A stretch of 7,688 bases of DNA. It comes from Deltaproteobacteria bacterium. Lineage in GTDB: Bacteria > Desulfobacterota > Desulfomonilia > UBA1062. The translations under genes were made by a program, and so were the position numbers. Positions 1 through 7,103 of this stretch are shown piece by piece. Within the stretch, counting starts at the first letter, position 1; each line of letters begins with the position of its first letter. The stretch is from the NCBI GenBank assembly GCA_003643935.1, contig QMLJ01000043.1, positions 1 to 7,688 on the forward strand, in the 5' to 3' direction. A model generated the notes under the pieces. It worked only from the letters and a program-made list of their open reading frames with translations, made no database searches and had not been told where the DNA came from.

Positions 1-749
1 GGATATGTCCACACGCATATTGGGTTGGTATGGAACATGGGCAACAATAGAAGCATTACATCGCCTTCTTCCACAAGGCCTATACCGGCCATGGCACGGC
101 ATACAGAAAGCTGCCCCTTGTTGGAAAGCAGTATACCCTTGGGCCTGCCTGTTGTCCCAGAAGAGTATAGGAGCAGGAACGGGTCAGATCCCTTTTGCTC
201 CACAAGGGCCTCATCAGAGGGATAGTCAGCCAGTATATCGGATAATCTCTCCTGCTTGAGGTCTACATTATGCTCTACCCCGGTGACCACCTCCACTACT
301 GCTGGCTTGTGAGATGCCTGTTCATAGCCCCGCGCGAACTCCTGAATAAAATCGCTCCCAACAAAGACTATCCTAGGCTTGGAATCATCCAGCAGGTAGG
401 CAATCTCTGGCCCTTTCAACATGAAATTGATAGAGCCTGCTATTGCACCCAGCTTCTGTATACCAAACATGATATAGTAGACCTCAGGTGAATTCATCAC
501 GAGTAAGGATACCACGTCCCCTTTCTTGATACCCTTTGCCTTGAGATAATTAGCCACCTTGTTCGCCCTTTCATTTGTCTCAGCATAGGTAATTACATCA
601 TCATAGAACAGTACATAAGGTTTATCCGGTATTTCAGAAGCCCTTGCTACTATCATCTCAGCAACACTCTCAAAATCCGTACGTTTCCCCTTAAGAAAAG
701 CAAGCTGATCCAATGGGACAGGCTCTATTACAACCTTTTTCCCAGCCAT
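1..749 (-). CDS. AMP-forming acyl-CoA synthetase (AMP-binding family), N-terminal part, cut by left edge
   Basis: Predicted to activate a carboxylic acid with ATP to an acyl-adenylate and then to an acyl-CoA in the cytoplasm. The open frame starts at ATG 749-747 and runs off the left edge after 249 codons without a stop; full-length members usually have about 500-550 residues, so the C-terminal half is missing. Visible signatures are the ATP/phosphate loop YSSGTTGRPKG at residues 195-205, the LLPMFHTNP motif with His240, and an earlier segment around residues 90-115 (NSPEVYYIMFGIQKLGAIAG) typical of the adenylation fold. The start is supported by GGAAGGAGGT at 756-765, six bases upstream. It is the last visible gene of the operon, 78 bp after the hydrolase gene, which suggests that it activates the acid used by the acyl-CoA enzymes encoded upstream. 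The family is certain; the substrate (medium-chain, aromatic or hydroxy acid) cannot be read from this part. Confidence 0.93.
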   Translation of the reverse strand, partial: MAGKKVVIEPVPLDQLAFLKGKRTDFESVAEMIVARASEIPDKPYVLFYDDVITYAETNERANKVANYLKAKGIKKGDVVSLLVMNSPEVYYIMFGIQKLGAIAGSINFMLKGPEIAYLLDDSKPRIVFVGSDFIQEFARGYEQASHKPAVVEVVTGVEHNVDLKQERLSDILADYPSDEALVEQKGSDPFLLLYSSGTTGRPKGILLSNKGQLSVCRAMAGIGLVEEGDVMLLLLPMFHTNPICVWTY

Positions 750-827
750 CTTAGTACCTCCTTCCTGTTATTTTCTTTAATATGCGCTCAAATGTCACCC
801 AGTAGCGCTCCCCTATCTGAGGGTATA

Positions 828-1565
828 TTATGGTATGCTATCGACTGTGCTCCATTTTATATCATGTATGGGCACGATGATATCGGCTGAATGCTTTATC
901 TTTTCCATGCTCTCGTAAAGAAGCTGCACATTCTCATGTATCCCAGGTGTTATCATGTCCATCATTGCATTAAAAGGTTCTGGCGGGTAAAAATTATCTA
1001 GGACAGAACACATACCGGTTATAGCGACAATGCCGTCTTTCGTATCAACGAGCACGGTCTGACCGCCAGGGGTATGCCCGGGAGTAAGAATTGCCCTTAT
1101 ACCTGGATATATCTCCTGGTCCCCTGTTACTGTCTGGAACTTGATGTCACTGTAGAGGTGAGGCCAATAAAGAAGCTTGTCAATACCTGGATGCGGGTTC
1201 AGTGCCTCCTTTAGCTCATCGGCCTGGCATATGAACCTCGCATTCTTAAACTTAGAAACATACTCAACATGATCAAAGTGAAGGTGAGTTAATATTACCA
1301 TATCTATGTCTTCGCATGTAAGCCCGATCTTTTTTAAGGCATCTTCCGGAGAAGCCACCTGTTCTGCTTTGAAGCCTGCCATGGCAAGGGATTCTGCACT
1401 CCCTGAGGTATCAACAATAATATTCTTGTCCGTTCCCTCAATTAAAAACATGTAGCCACCTGCTTCACCCTTGACATCAAAGTTCAAAAGATAGGTCATT
1501 ATAGCTGCCGATCCCTCCATCTTAACCAGCTGTAAAGGCCTTATGGTTAAGCTTTCCCTGTCCAT
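828..1565 (-). CDS. Metallo-beta-lactamase-fold hydrolase, N-acyl-homoserine-lactonase-like, with a Cys at the bridging-Asp position
   Basis: A 245-residue cytoplasmic metallohydrolase with no signal peptide or membrane segment. The metal-binding motif is THLHFDH (His94, His96, Asp98, His99), followed by His164 in LTPGHTPGG and His234 in IVPIHD. In the AiiA-type lactonases the bridging Asp lies 22 residues after the GH histidine; here that position is Cys186, within GMCSVLDNFYPP. So five histidines and Asp98 are kept, but the usual second bridging carboxylate is not. The ATG at 1565 has AAGGAGGT at 1572-1579, six bases away. Family members open lactones or cleave thioesters. The gene sits directly before an acyl-CoA synthetase gene, so release of a free acid (for example from a lactone) for CoA activation is a plausible role, but this is inference. 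The fold is certain and the substrate unknown. A Met at residue 16 or 23 is an alternative start but lacks comparable ribosome-site support. Confidence 0.9.
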   Translation of the reverse strand: MDRESLTIRPLQLVKMEGSAAIMTYLLNFDVKGEAGGYMFLIEGTDKNIIVDTSGSAESLAMAGFKAEQVASPEDALKKIGLTCEDIDMVILTHLHFDHVEYVSKFKNARFICQADELKEALNPHPGIDKLLYWPHLYSDIKFQTVTGDQEIYPGIRAILTPGHTPGGQTVLVDTKDGIVAITGMCSVLDNFYPPEPFNAMMDMITPGIHENVQLLYESMEKIKHSADIIVPIHDIKWSTVDSIP

Positions 1566-1641
1566 ATGGATACCTCCTTCACTGCTTTTTTGATTACACT
1601 ACATATCAATGATACACCACGCCTACACCCAACCGGGTGGG

Positions 1642-2802
1642 CTATTTATTTACTGCCTCACTTACGATATCTGCTATATCCCTTACCTGTATCTTTTCCT
1701 CAACCCCCTCTGCCTTTACTGCATCGCTCAGCATCCTATAACAAATAGGACAGGCAACCGCCAACACACTGGCCCCAGTATCAATAGCCTCGTTTACACG
1801 TACCCTTGCTGAACTGTCTGGGCCTGTACCTAGTATATCGGTGAAGAAGTTGCCTCCGCCTCCACCACAGCAAAGGGCATTTTGCATGTTTCTGTCCATC
1901 TCGATGAGCTCAAGGCCTGGAACAGAGTTCAAGACCGACCTGGGCGCCCAGTACTCGTTGTTCCACCTGCCGAGGTAGCAGGGGTCGTGATAGGTAACCT
2001 TTACATTGAGCTCTCCCATGGGTATATCGTTGAGAACTTTATTCAATACCTGTGTATAGTGATAGACCTCAAAATTGCCATCCAGCTTAGGATACTCGTT
2101 CTTTATACTATTATAGGCGTGCGGCGAGAGGGTTATAATCTTTTTCACGTCAAGCTTTTTGAATTTCTCTATGTTCTGAGATGCAATTTGTTCGAACAGA
2201 CCAACCTCTCCTAGGGTCTTCACCTCGTTGCCGTCTGTAATCTCATCTGATGCCAGTATGCCAAAAGAGATGCCCACCTTCTTTAGAAGGCCAGCAACAG
2301 ACCGGGCCATTTTTACACCCTCCTCGTCGTATGAACCAACATCACCCACGTAGAAAAGGTATTCCTGAGCTGTGTAACGCTCTACGTCAAGACCATTTGC
2401 CCAAGCACCCCTTTGCTCCTGGGGCATCTTGTAGGCATTACCGCTTATACTCACTGCCTTGAAATAATCCCTCACTTCAGGGGGTATAACCCCTTTTTCA
2501 ACCATGTCTTCCCTTGCATTTATAACCATGTCCACAAGGTATTCCCTGATCTTGGGCATTGCACATGCCTGCACACAGTTCTTGCATGTCACGCATGAAA
2601 AGATTATCTTTGCAAAACGTTCGCTAGTCTGTATCTCTCCGTTCATCCATGCCCTTATAAGCCAGAGCCTGCCTCCAGACGAAAATGACTCGAAGCGGTA
2701 TTTAAGATACGAGGGGCAGTTAAAATCCTTGAAATTCAGAGGTAATTTGCACCATCCGCACCTGAAACACCTGTGTATGATATCGGCATATTCTTTTTTC
2801 AT
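1642..2802 (-). CDS. (Fe-S)-binding CCG-domain oxidoreductase subunit (HdrD/GlpC/GlcF-like), N-terminal CCG half degenerate
   Basis: An electron-transfer subunit of 386 residues. The N-terminal ferredoxin-like region has two cysteine clusters: Cys12, Cys15, Cys18 and Cys29-Pro, with a wide third gap, and Cys70, Cys73, Cys76, Cys80, where Ala replaces the usual Pro. Two CCG-type halves follow. The C-terminal half is complete (Cys275, Cys311-Cys312, Cys351-x2-Cys354, with LCCGGGGGNFF), as in noncubane [4Fe-4S] sites of heterodisulfide reductase HdrB. The N-terminal half keeps the fold signature (GVGLFEQIAS; KNEYP at 234-238), but each expected cysteine is replaced: Asp154, Thr189-Asp190, Ser226, Ala229. 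The gene overlaps the stop of the FAD-oxidase gene in an ATGA, and its ribosome site GGGAGGT (2809-2815) lies inside that gene, so the two are probably translationally coupled. It likely passes electrons from the flavin subunit to an unknown acceptor. No membrane anchor is visible. Confidence 0.92.
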   Translation of the reverse strand: MKKEYADIIHRCFRCGWCKLPLNFKDFNCPSYLKYRFESFSSGGRLWLIRAWMNGEIQTSERFAKIIFSCVTCKNCVQACAMPKIREYLVDMVINAREDMVEKGVIPPEVRDYFKAVSISGNAYKMPQEQRGAWANGLDVERYTAQEYLFYVGDVGSYDEEGVKMARSVAGLLKKVGISFGILASDEITDGNEVKTLGEVGLFEQIASQNIEKFKKLDVKKIITLSPHAYNSIKNEYPKLDGNFEVYHYTQVLNKVLNDIPMGELNVKVTYHDPCYLGRWNNEYWAPRSVLNSVPGLELIEMDRNMQNALCCGGGGGNFFTDILGTGPDSSARVRVNEAIDTGASVLAVACPICYRMLSDAVKAEGVEEKIQVRDIADIVSEAVNK

Positions 2803-4184
2803 GGATTTACCTCCCAGTTCCCGGGGTTCATGATACCGTTCGGATCAAGCAGTTTCCTTATGTCCTGCATAAACTCGTAGGTAGAAGGCTCCATCTGCTT
2901 GAGGATAAGCTGCTGACCGCTCACCTCTGCCTTCCACGGTATGCCTCCCATCTTCAGCGCCGCATGGTTTGTATCGTCCAAAGCCTGCCTCACCCTATCC
3001 ATGTCTTCCTTGTCAGCCCTGTTAAACGGGTAGGCAAAGTAAAACATGAACGAGTGTCCCCTGCCTATCATGCGGCCTCCTAGGGAATAGGTTATGCCAT
3101 TTTTTGCTGCTATGTCGAGCCCTGCCCTGTAAGCATCCGGTATCTTTTCAACGGGTATAATGGCACCCACGTATTCAAAACCTCCCCCTTTTCTGACGTC
3201 TGCGAATGCGCTTAGATTTTTCTGAGGGGCTTCCAATAAGAAGGCCTTCATCTCCTTGGGTACAGGTACAAAACCTGCCTCCTTGCTTTCATAGTAGTCC
3301 CTCAAGGCGTCTCTGATTATCTCCTTTTTAAGCCTCATCTCTTTCTCAGAATTCGCCGTAATAGAGATAATGGTCATCTGGAAGCCTTCAAACATGGCTG
3401 GCTTAGGGGTTATAAAAAACGTCAGGTCTTCGCACATCTCAGTATTCACAATGCGAAACATTATGTCAGGTACTGTATCTACGTCTTCGGTCATAAACAT
3501 AAGTCCGTCGTTCAAAAGTGGCCTAGGAAACAGCTTTATACCCACCTTTGTTATAATACCGGTCGTACCATTCCAGCCCAGAAACAATCCTGCCAGATCA
3601 GGCAAGGGTGCCCTGGAAAACCAGTACGGAACAGTGGAACAAGAGCCCAACTTAACTATCTTGCCCGTGGGCAGAACAACCTCCAGCCCAGTTACCATCT
3701 CAGAGTGAAAACCACCCTCGCTTTGCGAGAGATGACCTGAGCCGTGTATCATTATATTTCCTGCAACCGTTGCAACCGGAGGTGCATCAGGCAAAGAATT
3801 CTTCAAGCTAGGATGATGTTTATTGAGATACGCTGAGAGCATGCCCAGTGCGGTACCTGCCTCCACCACTGCATAATGGCTTTTTTCGTTCACCTCTATG
3901 ATGCGGTTCATCCTCTTCATGTCCAGCACTATACCTCCCTTTAAAGGTATACTGAGGCCGGAAAGGACCAACCCCCCTCCCATGGGTACAACAGGTATCT
4001 TTTCCTCGTTTGCAAGGAGTATGATTTTCTGAACTTCCTCCGTGGTGTTCGGAAGTACTACGTAATCAGGCTCATGAGGCATCTGAACACCGCCATCCCG
4101 CGAGTAAATAAAACGCTCCTCTGCTGCATTAGACACGTAATCACTACCCACTATATCAGCCAGACGTTCAAATATTCGATCCAT
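2799..4184 (-). CDS. FAD-linked oxidase, GlcD/D-lactate-dehydrogenase-like (PCMH-type FAD domain)
   Basis: The flavoprotein subunit of a predicted 2-hydroxyacid-type dehydrogenase. With the ATG start it has 461 residues. Residues about 38-220 form a PCMH/FAD_binding_4 domain: EPDYVVLPNTTEEVQ, the pyrophosphate-binding loop PMGGGLVLSGLSIP (67-80), PDAPPVATVAGNI (132-144) and GLEVVLPTGKIVKLGS (166-181). The C-terminal oxidase domain ends with the family hallmark LLDPNGIMNPGNW (445-457). An in-frame GTG at 4214 would add ten residues, but it overlaps the preceding stop and has no ribosome site, whereas GGAGGAGGT lies nine bases before the ATG at 4184; the ATG is preferred. The gene sits between two CCG iron-sulfur genes, 22 bp after one and overlapping the other by 4 bp, matching GlcD-plus-GlcF style dehydrogenases that pass electrons from FAD to Fe-S clusters. 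The substrate is not identifiable. The C-terminal segment also recalls the vanillyl-alcohol-oxidase group, so oxidation of another alcohol is possible. Confidence 0.9.
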   Translation of the reverse strand: MDRIFERLADIVGSDYVSNAAEERFIYSRDGGVQMPHEPDYVVLPNTTEEVQKIILLANEEKIPVVPMGGGLVLSGLSIPLKGGIVLDMKRMNRIIEVNEKSHYAVVEAGTALGMLSAYLNKHHPSLKNSLPDAPPVATVAGNIMIHGSGHLSQSEGGFHSEMVTGLEVVLPTGKIVKLGSCSTVPYWFSRAPLPDLAGLFLGWNGTTGIITKVGIKLFPRPLLNDGLMFMTEDVDTVPDIMFRIVNTEMCEDLTFFITPKPAMFEGFQMTIISITANSEKEMRLKKEIIRDALRDYYESKEAGFVPVPKEMKAFLLEAPQKNLSAFADVRKGGGFEYVGAIIPVEKIPDAYRAGLDIAAKNGITYSLGGRMIGRGHSFMFYFAYPFNRADKEDMDRVRQALDDTNHAALKMGGIPWKAEVSGQQLILKQMEPSTYEFMQDIRKLLDPNGIMNPGNWEVNP

Positions 4185-4193
4185 GGCTATCTC

Positions 4194-4202
4194 ACCTCCT
4201 CC
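4194..4202 (-). promoter_or_regulatory. Ribosome binding site deciding the FAD-oxidase start
   Basis: The minus strand reads GGAGGAGGT here, a near-perfect Shine-Dalgarno sequence nine bases before the ATG at 4184-4182. It lies downstream of the alternative in-frame GTG (4214-4212), so it can serve only the ATG. This favours the 461-residue over the 471-residue protein. Confidence 0.8.
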
Positions 4203-4206
4203 GGGT

Positions 4207-5226
4207 TTATTCACCTAAGGCCTGATGGCATAAATCAGACATCATTATGGGTGTCATACCCTTCTGGCTCACCAGGTCGGACAATGTCCAGAAGCAGAAG
4301 GGACAGTTGAACACACAGTGAGTGGCCCCGTTTTCTTTCATGTCATCCACGTTGAGTGTCTGGTTCTTTTCCATCAGGTCAAACCTTTGCTGCGCCTCAA
4401 ACACCCCTCCACAGCACAATGCATTCTCATGGTCATATTTCCTATTCACCCTCTCCACACCTATGAGTCCAAATATATCATCTACAAAGTGATCAATCTC
4501 TGGGCTCAAACGGTTTGAACATGGTCTCTGGTAAGCAACCTTGAGATTTAAAGGCTTTATCTCGGATTTCAACTCCGACAATCTATTATAAAGGTATTCA
4601 AATAGGTGTATAGGCTTGAACGGCACTTCAATGCCAAAGGCAGGCGCCCAAGACGTGTATGTTCCGTAACACTCGTCATGATAGCAGATGAGTTCCTTTA
4701 CCCCGCTCGGCTCAAGGTAGTTCTTCTGTATGTTCTCTATCATCTTAGGGAGCCTCTCCTTGATAACTGAATTCCTTGCAAAATGCAGGTACATTAGATT
4801 ACAGAAAATATCACTACCCACTATGGCAGACGCACCCTCAAAGAGCTTTCCCCTTATCGTCCCCAGCATCATGGGGAAATAGCACATGTTAATAACCGGT
4901 TCCTTTACCTTCATAGGCGCTATAACCCCCTTTGGTGCCATGGCCTTGATCTGGGATTTCTCAATGGGCTTTGGCACAGGGTGTATGCCCTTTTCTTCTT
5001 GCCTCTCCACAATAAGGTAAAACGGGTGATTATTATAAGGACAATACTCTTCACATGCGTAGCAGGTCACGCAATCATTTAAAATACGGGTGTCTTCTCC
5101 CCTTATAAGCTTCCACCTCTCCTCCCTAGCGCTCTCAAGGTCAAAATCCATGTACTGACACTTCATGAGACAGTCATATGTCTCGCACTTGGCGCAGATA
5201 CCGGGATCAAAATTTAGGGCATTCAT
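4207..5226 (-). CDS. (Fe-S)-binding CCG-domain protein (heterodisulfide reductase-related)
   Basis: An electron-transfer protein of 339 residues. The N-terminus carries two four-cysteine clusters: Cys11, Cys14, Cys19, Cys23 (irregular spacing) and Cys52, Cys55, Cys58, Cys62-Pro (canonical [4Fe-4S] ferredoxin spacing). The C-terminal CCG domain matches the consensus exactly: Cys236, 34 residues, Cys271-Cys272, 35 residues, Cys308-x2-Cys311. The N-terminal CCG half is a variant with Cys115, a single Cys142 instead of a Cys pair, and Cys181/Cys186 in CYHDECYG. The start ATG 5226 has AGGAGGA at 5232-5238. The gene lies 80 bp after the phosphotransferase gene and 22 bp before the FAD-oxidase gene. 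Together with the other CCG protein it probably forms a flavo-iron-sulfur complex. It is clearly not a duplicate of that protein: cluster spacing, length and cysteine pattern differ. Its redox partner and whether it binds a noncubane cluster are unknown. Confidence 0.91.
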   Translation of the reverse strand: MNALNFDPGICAKCETYDCLMKCQYMDFDLESAREERWKLIRGEDTRILNDCVTCYACEEYCPYNNHPFYLIVERQEEKGIHPVPKPIEKSQIKAMAPKGVIAPMKVKEPVINMCYFPMMLGTIRGKLFEGASAIVGSDIFCNLMYLHFARNSVIKERLPKMIENIQKNYLEPSGVKELICYHDECYGTYTSWAPAFGIEVPFKPIHLFEYLYNRLSELKSEIKPLNLKVAYQRPCSNRLSPEIDHFVDDIFGLIGVERVNRKYDHENALCCGGVFEAQQRFDLMEKNQTLNVDDMKENGATHCVFNCPFCFWTLSDLVSQKGMTPIMMSDLCHQALGE

Positions 5227-5306
5227 ATGCTTCCTCCTCTTTTAATATGTTTAAAACCAGTCCGCACCTGATACCTAACTATTCAACGTTACATATTTAC
5301 AGCATA

Positions 5307-6374
5307 TTATAAACGAGACTTGTCTATTATACTTAACGCAGATTTCTCCAGGACATTTACGGCTATTATGAGCAGCTTGAATCTTTCGTCCTTTGTCTGC
5401 CCGTGGTAATAGCGATAGTAGATCTGCTGTGCAATAACTGCAAGGCGAAACAGGCCAAAACATAGGTAAAAATCAAAGTTGTCTATGGCAATCCCTGTTT
5501 TCTCTGCATATCTGGCCACGAGCTCTTCCCTTGTAAGTGCACCTGGAATATTTGTTGGCATCATGCGTATTGCCTGAACATCGGGAGGGTCATCTGCCTG
5601 TACCCAGTAAGCAAGGGAATTTCCTAGGTCCATGATTGGATCACCTATGGTTGCCATTTCCCAGTCAAGAACGCCTATAATCTTTAAAGGGTTCTTGGGA
5701 TCAAGCACTACATTATCCAGCTTGAAATCATTGTGAATAATGCAAGGATTTCTGAAATCGGTAGGCATCTTTTCATGGAGCCAACTCATAACGTCTTCAA
5801 AGTCAGGGGCATCCGGTGTCTTTGCAGCCCTGTACCTTTCGGACCAGCCTTCCACCTGCCTCTTCACGTAACCCTCTGGCTTTCCAAAGTTTTCCAAGCC
5901 AACCTTTTTATAGTCAATAGAATGGAGCTCACATTGCACGTCAAGGAGATTCTCGCACAGCTGCCTTGCCTCGTCTGGGGTGAAATGCAATCCTTCAGGC
6001 AGGTCTTTCCTAAGGATAATGCCTTCAATACGTTCCATCACGTAAAACGGACAACCAATTATGGACGTGTCTTCTGTATATGCGACAGGCCTGGGAGCAT
6101 AGGGAAAAACATCCTTTAATGCATTAAGTATACGGTATTCTCTACTCATGTCGTGCGCAGACTTTGCCTTTCTTCCGAACGGAGGTCTTCTTAGCACAAA
6201 ATTCCTGTCTCCCACGCTCAGCATGTATGTCAGGTTGGAAAATCCACTGGGAAACTGTTGTATGCTTATATCTCCAGTTAGGCCTGGTATGCTTTCTTTC
6301 AAAAATCCTTCTATGGCCTTTGCATCAAGTTCTTCGCCTTGCCTTATCTCTCTTGGTTTATCTATTATGTCCAT
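5307..6374 (-). CDS. Phosphotransferase family protein (APH/choline-kinase fold), ACAD10/11 kinase-domain-like
   Basis: A 355-residue cytoplasmic kinase-fold enzyme. The ATP-binding part has the nucleotide loop FPSGFSNLTY (41-50) and VLRRPP (60-65), where an Arg replaces the usual fold Lys. The catalytic loop is IIHNDFKLDN (His214, Asp216, Asn221), and the magnesium-binding segment is VLDWEMATIGDPIMDLG with Asp237 and Asp245. These features match the phosphotransferase domain fused to acyl-CoA dehydrogenase in animal ACAD10/11 and the LvaA-type kinases, which phosphorylate the 4-hydroxyl of 4-hydroxyacyl-CoA. The acyl-CoA dehydrogenase encoded two genes upstream belongs to the ACAD10/11 type, which strengthens the link. 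The start overlaps the end of the regulator gene by 10 bp, with CAGGAGG seven bases upstream, implying coupled translation. Antibiotic resistance is very unlikely in this context. The family is certain; the acyl-CoA substrate is inferred. Confidence 0.92.
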   Translation of the reverse strand: MDIIDKPREIRQGEELDAKAIEGFLKESIPGLTGDISIQQFPSGFSNLTYMLSVGDRNFVLRRPPFGRKAKSAHDMSREYRILNALKDVFPYAPRPVAYTEDTSIIGCPFYVMERIEGIILRKDLPEGLHFTPDEARQLCENLLDVQCELHSIDYKKVGLENFGKPEGYVKRQVEGWSERYRAAKTPDAPDFEDVMSWLHEKMPTDFRNPCIIHNDFKLDNVVLDPKNPLKIIGVLDWEMATIGDPIMDLGNSLAYWVQADDPPDVQAIRMMPTNIPGALTREELVARYAEKTGIAIDNFDFYLCFGLFRLAVIAQQIYYRYYHGQTKDERFKLLIIAVNVLEKSALSIIDKSRL

Positions 6375-7081
6375 CCCTTTTCCTCCTGAGTCTGATTGTT
6401 TCGAGCCATGAGATAAGATTCAACAAAATCAATAACAACTTCAGAGTATTCTTCTACAGATACATTTCGGCTCTCATATTTCCATCTCTTCAGGTACCAG
6501 TCCTGTAGCATTGCCTTAATAATAGCGGCCGTGGTCTTCGGGTCAACATTCCTAAACAAACTTTTTTTCTGACCTTGCTCAATGATGTCTATGAATATTC
6601 CCTCTGTGAAGATCTCTGCCTCTATGGCCTTTTTCCTATCATCCTTCCCCAGGTTCTTTGCTTCCATGTACGAGAAATAGAACCATGGTTGCATGACCTC
6701 ACTGAGATACAGGTGTATCTGAATAGCGCTTCTTAACCTCTGAGCCGGGTTATCAATGCCTGAAAGATGGGTGGAGAAAACCTTTATTATGGCCGTCATC
6801 CTTTGCTGCTGTATCATGTCTAAGAGCTCATCCTTACTTGAGAAATAAGAGTAAAGTGCCCCCATGCTCAGGCCTGATTCCACACTTAAATCCCTTAGGG
6901 TCATGAGTGAAAAGCCCTTTCTATTGCTTATGGATAGCGCGGCACTAGATATCTTCACAAGATTTCTTACCGCAACATCTTCCTTTTTTACCTTAATCTT
7001 ATCCTTATTCTGCCTGTAAAAATCCCTCCAAATATCCTCGTTCGAGATGTTTACAAGCCCTTTAAATGCATCAAAGGTCAA
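6365..7081 (-). CDS. TetR/AcrR-family transcriptional regulator, TTG start
   Basis: A dimeric DNA-binding repressor of 238 residues. The helix-turn-helix occupies about residues 40-83 (ISSAALSISNRKGFSLMTLR, then SGLSMGALYSYFSSKDELLD), the classic TetR N-terminal pattern; the all-helical remainder would bind the inducer. The usual start lies a few residues before the first helix, but here about 38 charged residues precede it (WRDFYRQNKDKIKVKKEDV). The start is taken as TTG at 7081-7079 because an in-frame stop lies three codons upstream and no ATG, GTG or other TTG occurs before the helix-turn-helix apart from a GTG at residue 42, inside it. Only a weak AAAGG ribosome site is present, suggesting low expression, as expected for a regulator. 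It lies between acyl-CoA dehydrogenase and phosphotransferase genes, so it probably controls this operon in response to an acyl-CoA or the pathway acid. The ligand is unknown. Confidence 0.9.
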   Translation of the reverse strand: MTFDAFKGLVNISNEDIWRDFYRQNKDKIKVKKEDVAVRNLVKISSAALSISNRKGFSLMTLRDLSVESGLSMGALYSYFSSKDELLDMIQQQRMTAIIKVFSTHLSGIDNPAQRLRSAIQIHLYLSEVMQPWFYFSYMEAKNLGKDDRKKAIEAEIFTEGIFIDIIEQGQKKSLFRNVDPKTTAAIIKAMLQDWYLKRWKYESRNVSVEEYSEVVIDFVESYLMARNNQTQEEKGWT

Positions 7082-7090
7082 AGCCCTTTA
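7055..7090. repeat. 10-bp direct repeat around the regulator start, possible operator
   Basis: AAGCCCTTTA occurs twice in the same orientation, at 7055-7064 and 7081-7090, flanking the TTG start codon. Between and overlapping the first copy, CCTTT (7059-7063) and AAAGG (7073-7077) form a 19-bp inverted repeat with a nine-base centre. TetR proteins bind imperfect palindromes, often near their own start, so this could be an autoregulatory site. The arms are only five bases long and the site lies partly in coding sequence, so chance is a real alternative. Confidence 0.25.
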
Positions 7091-7103
7091 CCTTTACAAA
7101 CCC

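Noticed and set aside
750..827. CCCT-CAGAT-AGGG hairpin between the hydrolase and the synthetase genes
   Set aside because: Four-pair stem with no T-run; not distinguishable from chance.
1626..1639. CACCC-AACC-GGGTG hairpin just after the stop of the second CCG gene, considered as a terminator
   Set aside because: The stem has only five pairs and no T-run follows on the minus strand; the next gene starts within 80 bp on the same strand.
1642..5226. LutABC lactate utilisation, GlcDEF glycolate oxidase or a heterodisulfide reductase operon
   Set aside because: There is a GlcD-like flavin subunit but no GlcE; no LutC or LutB-type protein; and no HdrA or HdrC. Only the general subunit types are shared.
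5227..5306. 80-bp gap between phosphotransferase and first CCG gene, considered as an internal promoter or terminator
   Set aside because: AT-rich, but I could not find a convincing -35/-10 pair at proper spacing or a stable hairpin; only the AGGAGGA ribosome site stands out.
5733..6119. 128-codon plus-strand open frame, and similar ones near 1882-2214, 2504-2833 and 3370-3708
   Set aside because: Each lies wholly or almost wholly antisense to a clearly conserved gene and shows no recognisable motif.
5307..6374. Aminoglycoside phosphotransferase (antibiotic resistance)
   Set aside because: Only the fold is shared; the motifs and the acyl-CoA dehydrogenase context point to the ACAD10/11-type kinase family.
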